A DNA stretch of 64,000 nucleotides from Halomonas alkaliantarctica (GTDB taxonomy: Bacteria > Pseudomonadota > Gammaproteobacteria > Pseudomonadales > Halomonadaceae): NCBI RefSeq assembly GCF_029854215.1, contig NZ_CP122961.1, positions 1,302,001 to 1,366,000 on the forward strand, in the 5' to 3' direction. The position numbers and the translations under genes were made by a program. The notes below the pieces were generated by a model. The model was not told where the DNA came from and ran no database searches. It worked only from the letters and a program-made list of their open reading frames with translations. Below are positions 8,946 to 17,094 of this stretch, one piece after another. Numbering within the stretch: position 1 is the stretch's first letter; each line of letters opens with the position of its first letter.

Positions 8946-9938
8946 TCAGTTATTACTGTTTGGTTTAGCTATCAGATCAATAATATCTGAGAGGTCACCT
9001 GTTTTAATAAACTGTGGGCCTTCCACCTGTGAGCCTTGCAATCTCGCCCAAATGATTCTGTACTCTTGTTGATATGCGAAAGTGCAGTCTTTAAACATCG
9101 CGCTATCAATTTTTGTATTTAAAGTTGTTTCGTATGGATCGTAATAATTGATTGGCCCGTGATGAAAATACCAATTGTTGTATGTTTGACTTCCTGCTCG
9201 CTCAATACGATTGCATAGCTCAGTGATATCATTAACTACTGCACAGTGAGTTGAGCCGTTAAAATCTGAGAATAAGCTTTCATCCCATGCCAATGAAAAG
9301 CAAAGCATATGATAATCAATGCCACCAGTGGTTCGAATTAAATTTCCTTTAGTTTTAATTTCCTCTCCTAGTAGTGTAGTGATGTTAATGTTATCTCCAA
9401 GAAACACTGCTCGTTTGTATTTTTCGTCATCCGCCCTTGCTACATCATTTTCCATTTCTAAGTAAGTTTGAGCAGATGCGAACCTGATAATGCCATTATG
9501 TATGTCTTCAGCGAAGCTCTTTTTTGTGTACCGAAATAGTTTTTCAGTTTGCCCTACCTTCAGTTTAGAATATAGTTTTTCTCTACTGCTCGTGTTTTTC
9601 AAATCAGGAGGTGGTAGTACGTTGTTATTGTTTCTTAAGTAAATCTCAAATCTAGCTTGATGTTCCTTGCGTAGCCAATACCAGGTGCTATGAAAAATTC
9701 CGATAGGAATAACGCACCGCTCATCTGTATAGAAAGTAATTAAATTTCTTTTCAGCTTCTTATATCGGTCATTAAGCTCTGAGTCGCTGAGATGTTTAAG
9801 GTAACTATTAAATAGATACTCTATTTCCCAAACTTCTGGCTTGTAAATGGATTTGTCATGTTTGAAGCTCCGCATCGCTTCGTCTGTAGGATATATCTCC
9901 GGTATCTTGACGTACGGTATCCTTATTAGCTGTTTCAT
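8946..9938 (-). CDS. DUF2971-like protein, element cargo (330 aa)
   Basis: The middle and C-terminal parts resemble DUF2971: KLFRYTKKSFAEDIHNGIIRFASAQTYLEMEND, then a CFSLAWDES segment, then FAYQQEYRIIWAR near the C-terminus. This order (LYKY-like motif, substrate-loop aspartates, YE-x-E-x-R-like motif) is typical of that family, whose function is unknown although members often sit in mobile and defence regions. The N-terminal 120 residues are family-specific. The gene is AT-rich compared with its neighbours. It stands alone on the minus strand, divergent from the serine recombinase. Confidence 0.65.
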   Translation of the reverse strand: MKQLIRIPYVKIPEIYPTDEAMRSFKHDKSIYKPEVWEIEYLFNSYLKHLSDSELNDRYKKLKRNLITFYTDERCVIPIGIFHSTWYWLRKEHQARFEIYLRNNNNVLPPPDLKNTSSREKLYSKLKVGQTEKLFRYTKKSFAEDIHNGIIRFASAQTYLEMENDVARADDEKYKRAVFLGDNINITTLLGEEIKTKGNLIRTTGGIDYHMLCFSLAWDESLFSDFNGSTHCAVVNDITELCNRIERAGSQTYNNWYFHHGPINYYDPYETTLNTKIDSAMFKDCTFAYQQEYRIIWARLQGSQVEGPQFIKTGDLSDIIDLIAKPNSNN

Positions 9939-10061
9939 AATGGCCCTATAACTTTCCCTTTGCGCCTATTCGCTTTTCAAAGAATGCCAAGTTTAGATGC
10001 GGAATTCTATGGCCTCATTTGGGTACACCTCTAAGAACACATCTCTGAAGGCTGAATATTC

Positions 10062-10127
10062 GTATTCATATATGTGGTTTGACAACCCAAACGAACACAC
10101 TTATTGTGAACATACTCAAATGAATAC
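10062..10127. promoter_or_regulatory. Inverted repeat flanking the recombinase promoter
   Basis: GTATTCAT at 10062 and ATGAATAC at 10120 form an inverted pair flanking the proposed promoter. A TTATTGTGAACA motif between them recurs almost exactly at 13234-13245 upstream of the antirepressor gene. It may be an operator for an element regulator or part of the recombinase's own site. Confidence 0.4.
10079..10107 (+). promoter_or_regulatory. Sigma-70-type promoter for the serine recombinase
   Basis: TTGACA (10079) and TATTGT (10102) are separated by 17 bases. The -35 hexamer is perfect and the -10 moderate. They lie about 50 bases upstream of the recombinase start. Confidence 0.5.
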
Positions 10128-10153
10128 ACGGCGATCATTAGGGAGTCTTAGGA

Positions 10154-10777
10154 ATGTCTTTCATCCGTGCTTACCTCAGAGCATCCACAGATGACCAGAA
10201 CGCGAGCCGCGCCCGTGAAGCGCTGAACATCTTCACACAAGAGAAAGGCGCTAAGGTCGCATCGTGGTATATCGAAAACGCCAGCGGCACCAAAGCCGAC
10301 CGAACGGAGCTAGCGCGTCTAATAGACGACTCACAGCCTGGAGACATTCTCCTTGTTGAACAGGTTGACCGTCTGACGCGACTAATAAAAGCCGATTGGG
10401 ATCGTCTCAAGGGAGCAATCCAGAGCGCTGGCCTAAGAGTAGTCTCGCTAGACCTGCCCACCAGCCATGCAGCGCTGACTGTCGATGCCAACGACGACTT
10501 CACTGGTCGGATGATTGATGCTGTAAACGCCATGCTGCTAGATATGCTGGCGGCTGTCGCTCGGAAAGACTACGAGGACAGGAGAAGGCGTCAGGCTGAA
10601 GGCATCACCAAGGCGAAGGAGCACGGACGCTATAAGGGCCGTCCGGTAGACCACGATAAGCATAGACGAATCAACGAACTTAGAGAGCAAGGCTTCAGCG
10701 TTCGTAAAACAGCGGACATCATCGGTTGTGGTATCAGTACCGTTCAACGTGCCGAAAAAAGAGCATCCGCTGACTAG
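10154..10777 (+). CDS. Serine recombinase of the resolvase/invertase family
   Basis: A 207-residue small serine recombinase. The N-terminal catalytic domain begins with YLRASTDDQNA (nucleophile Ser about 11) and contains EQVDRLTRL. A long helix links it to a C-terminal helix-turn-helix (HRRINELREQGFSVRKTADIIGCGISTVQRAEK) that binds the crossover site. The size fits Tn3 resolvase or Hin/Pin invertases. No invertible segment with matching ends is obvious nearby, so its target could be a resolution site inside the element or DNA elsewhere. GGGAG lies eight bases before the ATG, and a strong terminator follows. Confidence 0.92.
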   Translation: MSFIRAYLRASTDDQNASRAREALNIFTQEKGAKVASWYIENASGTKADRTELARLIDDSQPGDILLVEQVDRLTRLIKADWDRLKGAIQSAGLRVVSLDLPTSHAALTVDANDDFTGRMIDAVNAMLLDMLAAVARKDYEDRRRRQAEGITKAKEHGRYKGRPVDHDKHRRINELREQGFSVRKTADIIGCGISTVQRAEKRASAD

Positions 10778-10812
10778 GCCAAAGAAAGGAATGATACGTC
10801 AGCACACACTAA

Positions 10813-10849
10813 GGGCAGGGCTTGAAAAGGCTCTGTCTTTTTTCTTTTT
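10813..10849 (+). terminator. Rho-independent terminator after the recombinase
   Basis: GGCAGGGC pairs with GCTCTGTC (including G-U pairs) around a short loop, followed by TTTTTTCTTTTT. It begins about 35 bases after the recombinase stop. Confidence 0.8.
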
Positions 10850-10990
10850 GATGTATCCGCTATTGGCTGGGTCATCGTCAGGAGTAGGGCGCTAGAGCCA
10901 AACCGCATCTATCCTCATGTTAATCATACCAATTAGGTAATTAGTTCATTAAAATCAGTGCTTTACATTTTTATCGTATGGCTTGTAGCG

Positions 10991-11040
10991 TGTCTGTTGT
11001 TGGCGCTAGCGAGAGCGCATAGAGCAACCACCAACAGACA
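10991..11040. repeat. Inverted repeat in the leader of the 57-residue gene
   Basis: TGTCTGTTG (10991) and CAACAGACA (11032) are perfect inverted arms enclosing about 32 bases that contain a further GCGCTAGCGAGAGCGC partial fold. It ends just before the ribosome binding site of the next small gene and could control its translation or bind a regulator. Confidence 0.6.
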
Positions 11041-11057
11041 AGCAAGGAGATACACCA

Positions 11058-11231
11058 ATGCTACTGAAGCCAGAAAACCGGGGAATTGATGTACGTATCT
11101 GCGGCATCATCATCAGGCTAGTGATTAACGATGTCTTTATACGTGTGCCGATGGTCGGGCAATTGGCCTGGAACCCTATAGACTTCTCGATGGACAAATG
11201 GTCAGTCGTCAAGCATGACGCAGTGCCTTAA
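11058..11231 (+). CDS. Small unknown protein (57 aa)
   Basis: A short open frame with an excellent AAGGAGA seven bases before its ATG, in an otherwise empty interval. The product starts MLLKPENRGIDVRICG and is hydrophobic in the middle (IIIRLVINDVFIRVPMVG). No family is recognised. The ribosome site and the preceding inverted repeat support it as real. It points towards the convergent minus-strand regulator block. The next 196 bases hold nothing recognisable. Confidence 0.55.
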   Translation: MLLKPENRGIDVRICGIIIRLVINDVFIRVPMVGQLAWNPIDFSMDKWSVVKHDAVP

Positions 11232-11427
11232 CCAATGAATAACAGCTTCAGAGGGATGGGTGTCCATTCGCTTCGCTCATCCCCATGGGTATCGAAAAAC
11301 CGACTTTCTGATAGGCCATACGCGCTAGATAGGTGGGCCTATGGGGAAGCTCAGGCTCTCTATATCTATCAATACCCGCTCAGATTTTTATGGTGAAATA
11401 GTCCGACTCCCTACCGTCCTCCAATTG

Positions 11428-11802
11428 TTAAACCTCAAGAAAACCAGGGTCATTGGTATCTACGGCTTCGCCACGGACTAGCAAGAAGAACAAGACTATA
11501 GCGGTCTCCAGCACCTTAGTCTTCTCCTTGAAAGAGTCTTGAACGGAGCTTCGACACGGCCCATTCTCTTGGGACTTCCTTAGCTGGAGCATAGCCCTTC
11601 CACCAGGGCAGTCCTTCCACTGGTTAAACGTCTGGGCATCAAACCGCATTAACTCATTAAGAACAGACGGTGTGATCAGCAAGTCATTCTCAACGAGATG
11701 GACAGGCAGGTTTCTTCTGCAAACGGTCTTGTAGAGATGCCATAGCTTCGTCAGTGGGGCTTCTCCCTTCAACTTGTCTACGGATCGTACTTCGATTGTC
11801 AT
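11428..11802 (-). CDS. Unknown protein in the element regulatory operon (124 aa)
   Basis: The ATG at 11802 is preceded by GAGAGG at proper spacing; the longer frame reading back into the HTH gene is an overlap artefact. The protein (MTIEVRSVDKLKGEAPLTKLWHLY) is charged, with a hydrophobic segment AIVLFFLLVRG near the C-terminus. No family is recognised. It is the last gene of a four-gene minus-strand run with the HTH, antirepressor and 13928 genes. Confidence 0.6.
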   Translation of the reverse strand: MTIEVRSVDKLKGEAPLTKLWHLYKTVCRRNLPVHLVENDLLITPSVLNELMRFDAQTFNQWKDCPGGRAMLQLRKSQENGPCRSSVQDSFKEKTKVLETAIVLFFLLVRGEAVDTNDPGFLEV

Positions 11803-11854
11803 AGCGCCTCTCTCGCTTCTTAGTACCTCATCTCTGCAGCAGCGGTATATCTCA

Positions 11855-12226
11855 CTACTGCTTCGCCTTCGCTTTGAGCAACAGTTCAGCATGATGGGCT
11901 TCCAAGTTAACCCCATGTTCCTGACATGCGCGAGTAACGGTAGTCTTGGAGACACCGAAGACACGACAGGTTTCCGTAACGCTAGTCCGGTTCTCCCTCC
12001 GGTAGTCAGCGATAGCCTTCCAGTTTTTCTTGAAGGAGGCGCCACCAGAAGGCACAGGTGACTTATAGGACATCCCGGCTTTACGCCAGAGTTCTTGGAC
12101 ATAGGCGGCACTAAGTCCGAAGTGTTCAGCAGTCTTTCGCTTGGAAGCCTTATTCTGAATACGCCACTGGATAACGTCTTGGTGATTAACCCTACATTTC
12201 GGGCCTCGATTATTCGCTATGGTCAT
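11855..12226 (-). CDS. HTH DNA-binding protein, phage type (123 aa)
   Basis: Contains two helix-turn-helix-like segments: about residues 28-48 (ASKRKTAEHFGLSAAYVQEL) and about 78-100 (SVTETCRVFGVSKTTVTRAC). The product is small and basic. AAGGAGA precedes the ATG. Tandem HTH units of this kind occur in phage and transposon regulators. It sits downstream of the antirepressor gene on the same strand, consistent with a switch controlling element gene expression. Its exact target is unknown. Confidence 0.7.
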   Translation of the reverse strand: MTIANNRGPKCRVNHQDVIQWRIQNKASKRKTAEHFGLSAAYVQELWRKAGMSYKSPVPSGGASFKKNWKAIADYRRENRTSVTETCRVFGVSKTTVTRACQEHGVNLEAHHAELLLKAKAKQ

Positions 12227-12365
12227 TGTTTCTTTCTCCTTGGGTGCGTTGGCACTTACCTTGTTTTGTTATTCTCTTCGTTGTTGAAAATTACTGACCA
12301 ATGACAGATGGGAGCCCATAAGGCCCCCATAATAGTTACTGTCCAGACGAGCGCTGTGGACGACA

Positions 12366-13220
12366 TCAGGCTGCCTCAACTCGGTTTGCGGGAAGAATAT
12401 ACTTGGATGGGTCAACGCTCCCTCCGTACAACTGATGCACAACAGACTCGATCTGATCCCTGTCAGTCGTCCCTGTGATGAACAAGGAGGCAGCGAACTT
12501 GTAAGCATCCCGATAGGTGTGAATGTCTTGTCCGGTAAGAATGTCGCGAATGCCCTTGCCTTTGGCTCCCGGGACTTCCTGTAGAGCTTCACGCCACTCT
12601 CTAGCCCTCATCCCACTTATCACCTCGGCGACCATGCTTGTCATGTACCTCTTAGTCTCTTCAGCAAACAGCTTGGAGCCGGTAGTAGAGACAGCAGCAT
12701 GGTAGACTTGGCGGTCGATCTCGGTGAGTTGGTCTTTGCGAATGGGTCTGTAGCGTTCTAGCTTGAAGCTGCACTCTTCCATGTCGCGATAGTAGGCACG
12801 GACTTCCGCTCCTTCAGAAGTACGCGCCAACATGGCCAAGTCCGAGGCTACGTCTCGGGAGAGCAGGTAGTCGGTCTTGTGCCTTCCCTTTGTCTGCTCA
12901 TAAACCTTAACGATCTGGCCGGAAAAATCTTTCGCACTATTTCGTGCGGAAGTTTCTTGGTTATCCATCTCGTGGATGATGTAGTCTTCAGCCCAGCGGC
13001 GGAACCTACCGTATGGTTTTCCTATAAGCTCCCAGAGTTTCCTCGCTGAATGATCGGGAGTTGTCCTTCCAATGTCTTCATGGAACGGCAGTATCTGGCG
13101 AACCTTCATCATCCTGGTGGCTTGTTCCTCGGTGAATTCGAAGACTGACGTCAGGGTTTTCTTCGGGAGCTTGTTTAGATCAGTCTGGAGAGTACGTCCG
13201 TCGCATATTGTCTTGCTCAT
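12366..13220 (-). CDS. Phage antirepressor-like protein
   Basis: A 284-residue protein resembling the AntA/AntB or BRO type of antirepressor. The segment around residues 58-145 follows the family pattern: SARKLWELIGKPYGRFRRW, then the Lys/Arg-rich GRHKTDYLLSRDVASDLAML, then GAEVRAYYRDMEE. The C-terminal 130 residues are element-specific. Antirepressors inactivate phage repressors by protein contact and trigger induction. It is transcribed with the other minus-strand regulators and is preceded by a 12-bp inverted repeat. Confidence 0.8.
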   Translation of the reverse strand: MSKTICDGRTLQTDLNKLPKKTLTSVFEFTEEQATRMMKVRQILPFHEDIGRTTPDHSARKLWELIGKPYGRFRRWAEDYIIHEMDNQETSARNSAKDFSGQIVKVYEQTKGRHKTDYLLSRDVASDLAMLARTSEGAEVRAYYRDMEECSFKLERYRPIRKDQLTEIDRQVYHAAVSTTGSKLFAEETKRYMTSMVAEVISGMRAREWREALQEVPGAKGKGIRDILTGQDIHTYRDAYKFAASLFITGTTDRDQIESVVHQLYGGSVDPSKYILPANRVEAA

Positions 13221-13237
13221 GCTGTTGATTCCTTATT

Positions 13238-13335
13238 TGTGAACACACCGCTCCGGCAAGCACACCCCCTTACCGGCCCACGAACTCCCCAACAGTAGGG
13301 AAGCCAGAAGGGCAAGCCAGAGAGGTGTGCTCACA
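13238..13335. repeat. Spaced inverted repeat upstream of the antirepressor gene
   Basis: TGTGAACACACC (13238) and GGTGTGCTCACA (13324) are inverted copies with one mismatch, 74 bases apart, flanking the antirepressor leader. The left arm shares TTATTGTGAACA-like sequence with the serine recombinase promoter. They are candidate operators of an element repressor, or DNA looping sites. Confidence 0.55.
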
Positions 13336-13439
13336 GATACGGGTTCGTGTGAAAAATGCGTCATGCGTTAGAAGCGTTTCAGCCTTTAGAGGCTCGATAG
13401 ACCTCGCGCTTCAACTTGAGTAAGCAGTTGTGTGGTCTG

Positions 13440-13928
13440 CTAGCTTGCCAATGGAATAGGAAGGAGTTGCCATTCGCCCTCGTCCCATGCCTCTTTCGAG
13501 AGGAGGTCTATGGGATGAATGCCACACACTTGCAGCTCGAAGTGATCCCTCGGACAGAAGTGTTCAAAGAGGAGCTTAAAGAGTTCTTCAGGTGTAAGAT
13601 CCAAATCATCCAGCGCCATTTCGGTAGCGTGTTCTAGCGCAAATACATACCGAATGAAGTCTCCAGCGTGGCTAGTGGAAAGTGGGTATATATTCTTTCT
13701 AAACATATCTATATTATCAGCCTCGAAAGAAAGGCCATGAGCGGCAGCCAGTACGATAGCCTGAAGAATACCTACCGGTACTCCATGCTCAGCGAGCTTG
13801 ATCTTCACTTTTTGTATTCTGCGATTACCTTTTATGAACATTTCTAGTTCAAATTCAGAAGTTTCATCCGAGAAGATGCACTCGACCGGGACTAGTTTCA
13901 TTTGTGCGTCGTTAGAAAAGATGTTCAT
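13440..13928 (-). CDS. Unknown protein (about 162 aa), element regulatory operon
   Basis: The best start is the ATG at 13928, with GGAG six bases upstream; an ATG at 13940 is an alternative. The product is acidic and mostly helical, with FELEMFIKGNRRIQKVKIKL near the start and a C-terminal TPEELFKLLFEHFCPRDHFEL. No family is recognised. A T3/T7-like promoter motif lies about 210 bases upstream on the same strand. It heads the run leading to the antirepressor gene. Confidence 0.6.
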   Translation of the reverse strand: MNIFSNDAQMKLVPVECIFSDETSEFELEMFIKGNRRIQKVKIKLAEHGVPVGILQAIVLAAAHGLSFEADNIDMFRKNIYPLSTSHAGDFIRYVFALEHATEMALDDLDLTPEELFKLLFEHFCPRDHFELQVCGIHPIDLLSKEAWDEGEWQLLPIPLAS

Positions 13929-13940
13929 TGATTGCTCCAT

Positions 13941-14310
13941 TTAGTGGTTCACCTCAGCGAGTCCTTCACTCTCCAATCCACAGACAAGCCCAGCGATGGG
14001 CAGCCGATGAGGTAAGAGATTGATGCTACGACAAGAGGTGTGGGATTTAACGAGTAGTTAGCCAGCGGTAAAAGCTGGCGGGGATTACCCACTGGATGAG
14101 GGGGAAGTTGTTTACTCCCCGAGTGGGTAGGTTGTTCCTAAGGTGCAGGGTAATTATTTGGTTATATCAGGATTGGTTATTCATTCGGTTTTGTTATTGT
14201 TGAGGCTGGGAGAGTACTCCCGAACCTGTGCCTGGAACTCAAAGCCTACCGGAGACATCAACACATCTCCGGCGCTTCGTCTGACAGCTAACACTCAAGA
14301 GCAACTCGAG
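13941..14310. other. Intergenic region with hairpins, no gene
   Basis: No coding frame is convincing. The region holds a GCCAGC/GCTGGC hairpin (14061-14079), an ACCCACT/AGTGGGT outer stem with an inner CCCC/GGGG pair (about 14085-14130), and a CCGGAGA/TCTCCGG hairpin around 14250-14273. It also holds the phage-promoter-like motif at 14137. In T7-like phages, strong hairpins after promoters often serve as RNase III processing sites. Confidence 0.5.
14137..14154 (-). promoter_or_regulatory. Candidate T3/T7-type phage promoter 1
   Basis: On the minus strand this reads ATTACCCTGCACCTTAGG and continues AACA. It shares the framework of the T3 promoter (ATTAACCC-TCAC-TAAAGGG), especially the ATTA, CCC, CAC and AGG blocks. 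A second copy with one difference lies at 16194-16211 in the same orientation. Both are followed downstream by TCGGGGA. Confidence 0.4.
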
Positions 14311-14931
14311 CTACCGTGTGTAAGTCTTGTTGGCCCAGCCAGAGCCGCCGTATGGTCTCGGACTGCTGCCACCAAACGAATTATTCTGTGGTTGCAATGA
14401 TGCCGCCTGGGTTACACCACTAGCGGCTGTTGACGCCATACCAGCAAGGGCAGCACCACGGGAAGGCGGCTGGCCTTTCGATACCGAGTTGATACGGTTA
14501 ACCGCGGCTGTCTGACGGGACTGTTTCTGACGCTGCAACTGACCAAGAGTCCAATTCAGATTCCGGTCGATGGTCGAACGATCACGGGCAGCGGCACCAC
14601 CAATGTCTCGAAGACCAAGATGTACCGTATTGCCACTGATACCGGCCTCACCGGCAGCTACTCTAGAGCGGGCCATTTGAGAGCGTGATTCCCTTGTCCT
14701 TTGTTCTTTCTCTTCGGTGGCTAACTGTTGCTCTTGAGACTGTCGAGTGTTGATGTCCCCATACTCACGGCCTAGAGCCTTATAGGTGTTCTGCCGATTC
14801 TGGGCATACATCTTGTTCTGGGCTTCTGCTCGTTGGGCAGCCGCTTCATACTGCTGCTGTTGGCCGTACATCTGTGCGCCAGTGCTCACGACCGTCATTG
14901 CTGTTACGGCTATAGACATGGGATCACACAT
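14311..14931 (-). CDS. Internal virion protein, T7 gp14-like
   Basis: A 206-residue protein with the organisation of podovirus internal core protein gp14. It has a short hydrophobic N-terminus ([23 protein letters not shown]), then a long Gln/Ala-rich helical coiled region ([16 protein letters not shown]) and a Gly/Ser-rich C-terminal tail. In T7, gp14 forms part of the ejected channel crossing the outer membrane. It overlaps the RNase HI gene by eight bases. It is the only structural gene recognised in the element, so it may be a relic or a satellite device for using helper particles. Confidence 0.72.
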   Translation of the reverse strand: MCDPMSIAVTAMTVVSTGAQMYGQQQQYEAAAQRAEAQNKMYAQNRQNTYKALGREYGDINTRQSQEQQLATEEKEQRTRESRSQMARSRVAAGEAGISGNTVHLGLRDIGGAAARDRSTIDRNLNWTLGQLQRQKQSRQTAAVNRINSVSKGQPPSRGAALAGMASTAASGVTQAASLQPQNNSFGGSSPRPYGGSGWANKTYTR

Positions 14932-15436
14932 GATCGTACTCCTTCACTGTCTCGCCTTCCGCTCCTGCTACTGCTAACTGGTCGGCCAGTTCGTTCTCTG
15001 GGTGTCCGTTGTGACCACGAACCCAATGGAACCGGACAGTGTGAATCCCTAGCAGGGCATCAAGCTGTTGCCATAGGTCTTTATTCTTAACGGGCTGCTT
15101 GTTGGCTGTTTTCCAGCCTTTGCGTTTCCATCCATGAAGCCATTCAGTAGCGCCTTTCGTGACGTATTCGCTGTCACTGGTCAGGTCTACCGATGACGGC
15201 CACTTCAATGCCGATAGCGCTTCAATGGCAGCGGTCAGTTCAGCTCGGATGTTGGTCACGTGCTTGCCCTGGAGTTTGTCAGCCAGTTTCAGGCGGTGGC
15301 CTGACGGAGTGAGAAAGACAGCCCCCCAGCCCGCTTTTGGGTTTTGCTGACCGTTATTGCTACAGGCTCCATCGGTGAAGATACGGACGTAGCTCAAGGG
15401 GCTTTCAGCGTTGGAAAGTTCCTGTGATAAGTTCAT
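14924..15436 (-). CDS. rnhA: Ribonuclease HI, element-encoded
   Basis: A 170-residue RNase HI that degrades the RNA strand of RNA-DNA hybrids. All four acidic catalytic positions are visible: Asp about 22 ([10 protein letters not shown]), Glu about 66 ([11 protein letters not shown]), Asp about 88 (TSDSEYV) and Asp about 152 (ENELAD), with the His loop RGHNGHPEN. The basic-protrusion-like segment [22 protein letters not shown] is present. A phage-linked copy could remove primers during element replication. It is translationally coupled to the gp14-like gene. Confidence 0.93.
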   Translation of the reverse strand: MNLSQELSNAESPLSYVRIFTDGACSNNGQQNPKAGWGAVFLTPSGHRLKLADKLQGKHVTNIRAELTAAIEALSALKWPSSVDLTSDSEYVTKGATEWLHGWKRKGWKTANKQPVKNKDLWQQLDALLGIHTVRFHWVRGHNGHPENELADQLAVAGAEGETVKEYDHV

Positions 15437-16362
15437 GGTTGTTTCGTCCTCATTGTCGGAGACAGACGGTTCCCTTCAGACGGACGGCCCAACAGACGGA
15501 CGAAACCGCCAGTCTGACCGACTGCCTTCGAGAATGTGCTGGTAATGATGAAATGGAATAGCTCAAGGGATGAGCGGTTGGATAGCCTGGGGGGATTTGT
15601 CTATTGGCTATGTGGGATCGTGTGAAGTAGTCAACGTGGCAACGCCACCTTACTGGGCCTCAATAGTGTTAGCCGTAAGCGGATCATAGAGATGGGCCTG
15701 GGTCGTGGTTATTACCACGGTTGATTACGTTACTGTCGATGAAGCCAATAGATGATGTGGATGGTTATCTAAAAGATGAACCGAAAGAATATCTCTTTAA
15801 GAGGTAATCTCAGGTGCCAGTCTTCTAGATATCCCCGCCACCCCGTAGTCAGCCCAACGATAAACTCGTTAGGTCGCTCGGACTGCGCTCTGGGCCACCA
15901 CCTCCAGAGAGTCCTTCCGCCGATCTTCAGGGCATCCAGAGACCATGTATAAGGCCAAGCTGGAAATGCTCTTCGTTGCCCACCGTGTGACCGTCCGACT
16001 GGCGAAGTCGAGCGTGACACCGATAAACAACTTGAACGGGCTGTGTCGGGTTGAACCTGTTCCCAAGCATCCCTATCAAGGGACAGTTACTAAGGTTCTC
16101 CCGAAAGCGATTAAGCTACGGTTATGACGGGGAAGAAGTAAATCTCAGTATGCCGAGCCTTCTTAGATTGATCCCCGAAGGAGCGTATGTCCTCCTTAGG
16201 TGCAGGGTAATCAGTTTGGACTTGTGCGGCTTTCTGGCGGCTTTGAAACCAAAAGCAGTAGTAATGCCCAGCTAAGCTATAAAAGCCTTTGCGTGGAAGT
16301 AAAGCCGCATTTAATAGGGGCCAGCCCAAGACATAAAGCGTTGGTCAGCCCGTTTGTGCTGG
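15437..16362. other. Long interval without a confident gene
   Basis: No frame has both a ribosome site and recognisable protein character. Present are AGACGG(ACG) short direct repeats (about 15465-15505), a CGTGG/CCACG hairpin (about 15702-15721) and the second phage-promoter-like motif. A minus-strand frame (about 15769-16020) reads somewhat like protein but begins with GTG and has no ribosome site. The interval could hold an origin, a non-coding RNA or decayed genes. Confidence 0.4.
16194..16211 (-). promoter_or_regulatory. Candidate T3/T7-type phage promoter 2
   Basis: The minus strand reads ATTACCCTGCACCTAAGG, then AGGACA. It differs from the 14137 copy by one base in 18, and both have TCGGGGA about 15-20 bases further on. 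It points towards the RNase HI and virion protein genes, with a leader of about 750 bases. Confidence 0.4.
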
Positions 16363-16722
16363 TTAGTGCAATATATCATCAAGGGTCACAGCCAGTTCCT
16401 CACCCATCTCGGTAAGATGGACGAGTTTCTTACGACGTTCTTTGGGGTCTTCCTCTGTCCACACAAGTCCAAACCCAGGCTTGTCGTATTCTTGCCACTC
16501 GGACAGTACAGCGATTGTTCTTGAGCATGTCGCTTGTGTGGTATTGGTCTGCTTTCGTAGTTCATCCATTGATACCCCTGGATTTGCAGCGACATAGGTG
16601 AAAAGGGAAGCTACCGTCATCGGTAGGTCAGAATGCAGCTTGCGAAATTCCTCCACAGCAGCCAGCGCTCGCTGCAAGTAGATTTTATTGCTTGTAGGCA
16701 CGGCTTGCGGCTGACTTTCCAT
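16363..16722 (-). CDS. MarR-like winged-helix regulator
   Basis: A 119-residue protein following the MarR pattern: an N-terminal helix, then PMTVASLFTYVAANPGVSMDEL, a recognition helix region TNTTQATCSRTIAVL, a wing ending EDPKERRKKLVHLTEMG, and a C-terminal helix. AGAGGAA lies before the ATG. In this element it is probably a repressor or activator of element genes. It is 21 bases downstream of the KilA-N gene and likely shares its transcript. Confidence 0.75.
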   Translation of the reverse strand: MESQPQAVPTSNKIYLQRALAAVEEFRKLHSDLPMTVASLFTYVAANPGVSMDELRKQTNTTQATCSRTIAVLSEWQEYDKPGFGLVWTEEDPKERRKKLVHLTEMGEELAVTLDDILH

Positions 16723-16743
16723 TATCCAGTTCCTCTTTGTGGG

Positions 16744-17055
16744 CTATAGGAATCGTATGCTTTGAGGTCTTCCATCACAAGCCAAGGCGAACCGAACGTC
16801 TAACCAGCGGGCAAAGAACACGGCCAACTTTGGGTGTGCCCAGGTGCCACCATGACGACCACGCTTTACCTCAAAAACGTGGGGATATCCCACCTTTTCC
16901 AATTCGGCTGTGTATTCTTTTGTGCTGGGGAGCCGGAGAAATTCTTTTACCTCCTTACCGAATTCCTTAGCGGCCATCGTCATGTTGAAGTAACCGTCTT
17001 CGCGGAATGTGAGGGTCTTGCCGTGCCACTGTTTGGTGATCATTGCGTTGCTCAT
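16744..17055 (-). CDS. KilA-N domain protein (short)
   Basis: About 103 residues from the ATG at 17055. The KilA-N DNA-binding domain fills the chain: REDGYFNMTMAAKEFGKEVKEFLRLPSTKEY, then GRHGGTWAHPKLAVFFARWLDVRFAL. KilA-N domains are common in phage and satellite regulators, often fused to other domains; here nothing follows. The ribosome site is weak. A TTG start at 17094 is possible but less likely. Confidence 0.85.
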   Translation of the reverse strand: MSNAMITKQWHGKTLTFREDGYFNMTMAAKEFGKEVKEFLRLPSTKEYTAELEKVGYPHVFEVKRGRHGGTWAHPKLAVFFARWLDVRFALACDGRPQSIRFL

Positions 17056-17094
17056 TTTGATAGCTCGTTCACCAGAGCAGTGTAGTTTCAGCAA

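Noticed and set aside
12050-12075. SP6-promoter-like AGGTGACTTATAGG on the plus strand
   Set aside because: It lies inside the HTH coding sequence, points against the gene, and is a single imperfect match.
15769-16020. 83-residue minus-strand frame with protein-like stretches
   Set aside because: GTG start without a ribosome site, and an equally long overlapping frame in another phase; could be decayed coding DNA but not supportable.
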